Assembly: GCA_015680685.1 (NCBI GenBank)
Contig: MNCI01023453.1
Location: 599,410 to 663,409, forward strand
Origin: Gnetum montanum
Taxonomy: Eukaryota > Streptophyta > Gnetopsida > Gnetales > Gnetaceae
DNA: 64,000 bases
Direction: 5' to 3'
Position 1 is the first letter of the stretch, and every line of letters starts with the position of its first letter. Shown one piece after another: positions 58,907-64,000 of this stretch. The position numbers were made by a program, and so were the translations under genes. A model generated the notes under the pieces. It had not been told where the DNA came from. It did not search any database and saw only the letters and a program-made list of their open reading frames with translations.

Positions 58907-61900
58907 CTACACATTCCCCTTACTACCACCGCCATCTGCTTCACCCAACCCCACATCCGCCTCAGGAGGAACTTCCTCATGAAGGTCTTCTGTGGGTAGA
59001 TCCTCTTCATGGGGGTGATCCTCTCTGTGAGGCTCCCCCTCATGGAATCCAATCCTACAATTTGATGTGAGGCAAACGTTAATGTCCTAAAAAAAATTAC
59101 GTGTAAGAAAAAAATATAATTGTTGCATAGCTTACCTATGATGGTCTTGCGTTGGCCGTGAAAGGAATTTGTTCCAGGGCGAGTGACAGGTGTCGCATGA
59201 TCTCGTCCTCAGTGAGCTCTGCCCAAACATCATCTCCTAGATCAGTTCCAACCTTGACCTTCTCCTTTTCCATAGGAGTCCACCGAGGCGACTCAAGGAA
59301 AAAGGAAGGGACAATGGTCTCCCCGCCAGGGAGGGTCATGTCTCTCTCAGGGGAGGCACTCACTGTCACTTGTTCCTGGAACTTTTCATATGTACTAGAA
59401 GCACCGATGACATCCAGAAATAGCTGGAGGGACCGCGTTTCAATCGCACAATCTCTATAATGTCAGCGATAGGAAGCACATTCTTGCTTATACATGTGTT
59501 TATGATTTTTCTGTGCCTTCCCCCATGCCTGGACCCTTGCACTGAATTCCTTCTAGTCTTGGTTTTTCTGGGCTAGGAGATCCATTTTCATTCATTGCTC
59601 AATGAGCTCATGGCTAGCTTGGATGTTATTCCTGACGACCATCCAATAGCAGGCGTAGTCAATCACAGCTGTCCACCAATTCTTGTCATTGGTATCCTGA
59701 GCTTGCAGAAACTCATTTCTGGACTCAAAGTCCTTCACCCTAGTAGCTAGGGCAGTTTTCTTTTTTTTCTACTTTCTGCAGCCTCTTCCAGAGGTCTTCG
59801 TTGATGTTCTGACTCTCTCATAGAGAACAGGCCAAGCGTAATGCACATTTATGCATCTCATCGTAAAGGCGGAATGGCCCTTCGGTCACCTCTATTGAAG
59901 GTTTAGGGGCAGCATCTACGTTGACAGGCTCTTTGGGATCCCATTTGAGGCAAGATGCTGTAACACGAAAATAACAGTTAGACACAACAGGATGACACAA
60001 TGTGACAGTTTAACAATCCCTACATAACAACAGTGACGTACCGATCTTAGGATCGATTCGCTCCAAGTGACTGATCATATCGTTGAAATTTCCCTCCATG
60101 AAGGTAAATTTGTCAAGGGCCTTAGCCCAACGTTGAGTAGGGGTTGCTGATGAAGGTACGCCACTATTATCAAAAGTGCCTACTATGCAAATAAAACGAG
60201 TCAAACATAACATAGTAGACAAAGGAAAAATTTGATACACTATAATAACGCAAAGCTCTTATCTATTAAACCCTCAAGGATAATAACGGGAGGATTGCCC
60301 ATCAGAGCAAGGTCAAATAAGCGGTCGAACTTACCAATGACAAACCGCTCTTCCCTTTCAGGCACATCTTCCTTTTCCAGCCTATCCAAAAGGGCTGCGT
60401 CATCTCCTACGCTTGTCTACCCTTCAAGCATAGGAGCCTACATACTACCTGCATTGTCAATAGGGGCCTCCTTTTCCAAAACTGGGGTCCCTTCCCCACG
60501 TTGTAGGACTATGGCCCCTGTTTCAGGGATCAGTCCCTCCACATATTTCCCTTTTTCTGTAGAATGCATCACAGTAGAAAACCTTTACTCACTTCACATG
60601 AGCGCTACATGATGAAATGACATTTATATGTAGCATAATATACACAAACTAATCACGTACTAATCTACTTACCAGCCAGGGGATGGCTCCTGTGAAACTT
60701 AATGCGTAGTTTCCTCCCCTCTTCAACAGTCGGGCTGAGAGACTCCATGGCCGAATGATGCTTTTTCCACTGAATCAATGAGGCTACTATATCTGTGGCT
60801 AGGTGCTTCCCCCTTGATGCACTGTCGGTGTTAGAAGGAGGCACTCCACCCATGCTATCTCAGCCCTAAAGGGGAGGCACCACCCAATCCTTATTCATCA
60901 TTGAAAATGACTCCCTGATACCTTCAGGAGGATCTTGGGATCAGATGGTGCGGAAGACCTGGAAAATCCACGACTTGGAGATCTGGTTACAATCCTGCTG
61001 AACCTAGACCCCATCCTTGTGAACCACCAGGAATTCGGAAAAACACCATAGGAAAGCTATGAAAAAGGAAAAATGCACATTGAAACAGGACTTAAGCTTC
61101 TTACGAAGCTTAATCATTTCAGCTTGCAGGCCTTCATCAAGGTGCTTGGCCTAGTTGTATCGTGTCCCTTCTTTCATAACCTCCCACATGATCCAAGCCT
61201 ATGCTATTCCATAGATTTCTCCTTGAGAGAGTAGCTTGGGGAAGGCACGAGCACGGAAACGGGGGTAGATGGTGCCAACCACCTCTAGCTGGATCTTCTC
61301 AGCGTAGATGCCTTTTGGCTCGTTCATAGCCCCTAGCCACTCCTCCATGTCCTTTTGATGTTTAGAACTCCTTTTCGATCTCTCTTCCACGGGGAGGCCA
61401 TCAAAAGGAAAGCCAAAAAAGTCAGCGAACAGTTGAGCATTGATGTCTAAACTCACATGCATGTTACGCACGTGTCTATGAAAAAACTCAGCTTGTTCGC
61501 TGAAAGAGTCAACTAGGGCCAACATTTCAGCTACTGGGACATCAAGGGTTACGGCTAGAAATAGCTCCATTAGTCTAGCTTCTTGGAGGTTATTGGTTAT
61601 TGCAGCTGGGGCTGCTCCATGGCAAAGTGAACGTTGCACCTCATTTATATCACCATAGCATAAAAAGATGGTGGCTACATCATGCCCAGAGGCTATCACT
61701 ATGACCTCCCGCAATTCTTCAACTATAAACATAAAATAAAAAATACAAGAAAAAAAGATTAGACAAAACAAAAAGAAAACCATAAAATCTTAAACACTCT
61801 TTTCATCCCCTAGGTTCACACAGTTGATCAGCGTAGCGTAACTTACCGTGTCTAAGAGGCAAAGGAAATAGTGGGCATTTCACTTGCACATCTTCAATGG

Positions 61901-63328
61901 TGATGAGATGGTCCAAAGTCTCCTCCCTATTTAGCCATCCATAGTCTCTACATTTGACAAAGAATTTGGCATACCAAATAGGGTAGTGTTGGATTTCAAA
62001 CCCTAGTTGTCCCAGGACACCAGCACGCACGTTGCTGATGGAAGTGAATTCCTTTATGGCTATTTCGGCCATGATAATACATCTGTATCACCTTGGAGAC
62101 CTCCTTCATCAATTAAGAACCTATGCCATAGAATACAGAAAACTGTTTACATCTAACACAAAATCAGATAGTAGTTAACAAATCATAACACCTTGACAGC
62201 ACTTACCTGTCAGCATAATACACAGTGCCAGGTTGGTTCTGAAAATAGGTGATGAGATGATGGGCTACGAACAATGTGTTGAATGAGTAATAACAATTAA
62301 ACCAGGGCATCTCCTAGATCCAGGATAAGTGCCTCAAACCCTTGATGCGTTGTTCACGATCCCTCCCACCTATAGCCTTGATCGACCCGTCCACCAGAAA
62401 CGTTAAGATGCTCTGTGATGATCCAACCAGTAGTGTTTCCAGAATGATGCTAGCCGTCTCAGCCGACAAATGTGACCAAAAAATTATGCTAAATTTACGC
62501 AACAAAAATTGCAGAAACTCCCACGCGCCCATCTGGTACCACACCACCTCTTTCCCTACACGAGCATGGGGAGGAGGAACATTGGCCACAAGAACATTTA
62601 GATAGCATAGAACACCCACAATGTCTAGAACGATTAGGACAAGCTTTAGTGTAATCCTTTACGATAAAACACATTACCATTAGAAAATATTTTAGACATT
62701 CTCACAACGCCAAAACAAATCGAAAAAGCTCACAAGACTCCGTAACGCAATACTGTAGTTCTCACTGCCTTGACTCCCAGAAAATTGAATGTCACGCTAA
62801 AGATGCACTACCAAAACTGCCCAAACCCTTGCAACAGTGCAAGGTTTGCCTATGACAGCAGTGATAAAGGTAATATGGCATATTTCCCTAGCGTAACATG
62901 AAACTATTACAGGTGAGACAATGGAACCCCGCTTGCACTATGCAAGCGTACAACACCTAGACTCCTGACTAGTTACATGTTGCGTTTGTACAACATTACC
63001 CACCATCACCCAAACCCTTGCAATGGTGTAAGGTCTGTCTCTGACAACGGCGATAGGGGTAATGTTACAAACTCTCATAACATGATTAGCACAGGCAGGT
63101 ATTGACACATAGCGCAATGCGCATTTTCGAACAAATACAAATTATAGAACAATGATGGTGAAAATGACCCAACGCATGTATCACAGAAGGAAGGTGAAGA
63201 ACGACTTATTGAGCGAGTGGAGTAGCCTCCCGAGTTTCGGCTAGCACCTTTGAAATTTTCCCTAGACTTTCCTATACTTCATTGATCCTGGCCAACATGG
63301 CATGTTTGCATTTAGTCTTCGGTGCCAT
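58907..63328 (-). pseudogene. Eight-exon antisense gene of element F
   Basis: Exons on minus: 63328-63210, 62656-62207, 62103-61847, 61722-60673, 60556-60335, 60182-60042, 59957-59136 and 59086-58907. Donors are mostly GTAAGT (also GTACGT and GTAAGC; the first is mutated to ATAAGT). Acceptors include TTTATAG, TTCTACAG, TTGCATAG and GTTACAG. Every junction keeps phase, giving about 1,080 codons once one extra A in an A8 run near 59775 is discounted. It starts MAPKTKCKHAM and ends in an acidic tail (EGEPHREDHPHEEDLP). The middle has a helical region (LVDSFSEQAEFFHRHVRNM) and a coiled part (DLWKRLQKVEKKKTALATRV). In-frame stops often fit W or Q codons. No family recognised. Antisense ORFs are known in Tat-type plant elements; the function is unknown. 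Confidence 0.6.
62657..63209 (-). other. Intron 1 of the antisense gene, with hairpin repeats
   Basis: Longest intron (553 nt). It holds two direct repeats 189 bp apart, each starting with a small hairpin: CCTTGCA...TGCAAGG at 62827-62844 and its decayed copy at 63016-63033. Between them is a perfect 8-bp stem hairpin, CGCTTGCACTATGCAAGCG (62930-62948). Confidence 0.5.
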
Positions 63329-64000
63329 TGTTATGCCTGAATAAGCTTTACGAAATTGTCAAACTTACGCTTTCCTCCTACTTTAGCCTAACTCAGCTTC
63401 ACTATGCTTGCAGTTTACCTCAAAGATGAATCATCTACTTATAAGCGTGATGGTGGAAACTTGCTGTTTTCACATCCGATCGGTGTAGAACCTTCCTGAA
63501 ATGTAGTAATGTCAGTTTGACATGAAGCATAAATATCGCGCCATTAATCCTGTAGATATCACATTAACTACGATTTGAAAAGACCTTCAACTAACGCATA
63601 ACTTATCATCTCGTAATCTAGTTGCATTAACTACAGTCTGCAAAAACCCTAAATTAGCTGTTTCACCATGCTAAACACACCACGTTATACTTTTTCCATA
63701 GTCCGCGAAGACCTTATGCTAGCACCTAGGAAACCTAGCTTGCTACTTTCTTACAAACTATGTATATTGTAACGGTCTGCTAAGACCTTAAACTAGCAAC
63801 CTTTTTGACATGTATCCCTAAAGTATTGTATCATTTCACCATGTTGACAAAAATGATTTAACCACTTCCTTTCTTGGTGGTTTTGCAGGTCAGTTTGCAA
63901 ATGGACAAAGCCCTACTTTCACCCCTAGCCCTAATAGGCCCATATGGAAAAATCTTTAGACAGCCCAATCTTGCAATGATAGGAACCGACGCCTCCTCCT
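63329..64000 (-). promoter_or_regulatory. Upstream region of the antisense gene with repeated motif
   Basis: Four copies of a motif like GTCTGCTAAGACCTTAAACT near 63570, 63632, 63698 and 63770, about 62-72 bp apart. Its core CCTTAAACTAG recurs in the 27-bp repeat at 58569-58730. No gene and no LTR border are visible before the window ends. Confidence 0.45.

Overview
Origin. This is plant nuclear DNA and most likely from a gymnosperm such as a conifer. That is inferred from AT-rich sequence, nested and heavily decayed LTR retrotransposons whose stop codons mostly look like C-to-T decay, a LINE relic, and a single plant-type BTB/POZ-family gene portion. No species can be named. There is one assembly gap (14003-14365). 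I found no rRNA, tRNA, CRISPR array or bacterial feature.

Layout. 1-5744: parts of two same-orientation Ty3/gypsy elements sharing one LTR (352-1279). 5745-12066: element Q (minus), gag only. 12361-13290: a GC-richer, low-copy-looking island. 13291-16871: a promoter-like stretch, the gap, and the 3' end plus LTR of a Copia element. 16872-23164: element D (minus), gag and pol without protease. 25289-35766: element P (plus), gag, protease and an extra ORF2 without RT or integrase. 36990-37392 and 51358-52100: the halves of a LINE split by element B. 37393-51357: element B (minus), the most complete copy, with gag, protease, RT, RNase H, integrase and ORF2. A solo LTR called S (43827-44620) sits inside its integrase. 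52909-53913: C-terminal part of a BTB/POZ-family gene (minus). 54670 to beyond the window end: element F, with gag-protease on plus and a convergent eight-exon gene on minus.

How it fits together. Q, D, P, B and S belong to one superfamily. Their LTRs begin TGATG and end CATCA, and share a block around AGGTACCCCTAC. Where a primer site is visible it is a decayed tRNA-Asp type. Each copy has lost different modules. B and P carry a second transcription unit after the integrase position: TATA box, short leader exon, intron, then an ORF2 beginning MAPK.

The strongest new signal is regulatory. Just upstream of the TATA box in the LTRs, and again upstream of the internal TATA of ORF2, lies an array of symmetric six-base arms repeated every 14 bp around 8-bp spacers. 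The layout is constant but the sequence differs between elements. Element F is a second unusual system: its antisense gene has seven short introns, every splice junction preserves reading phase, and it ends head-on against gag-protease. All coordinates and alignments were made by eye.
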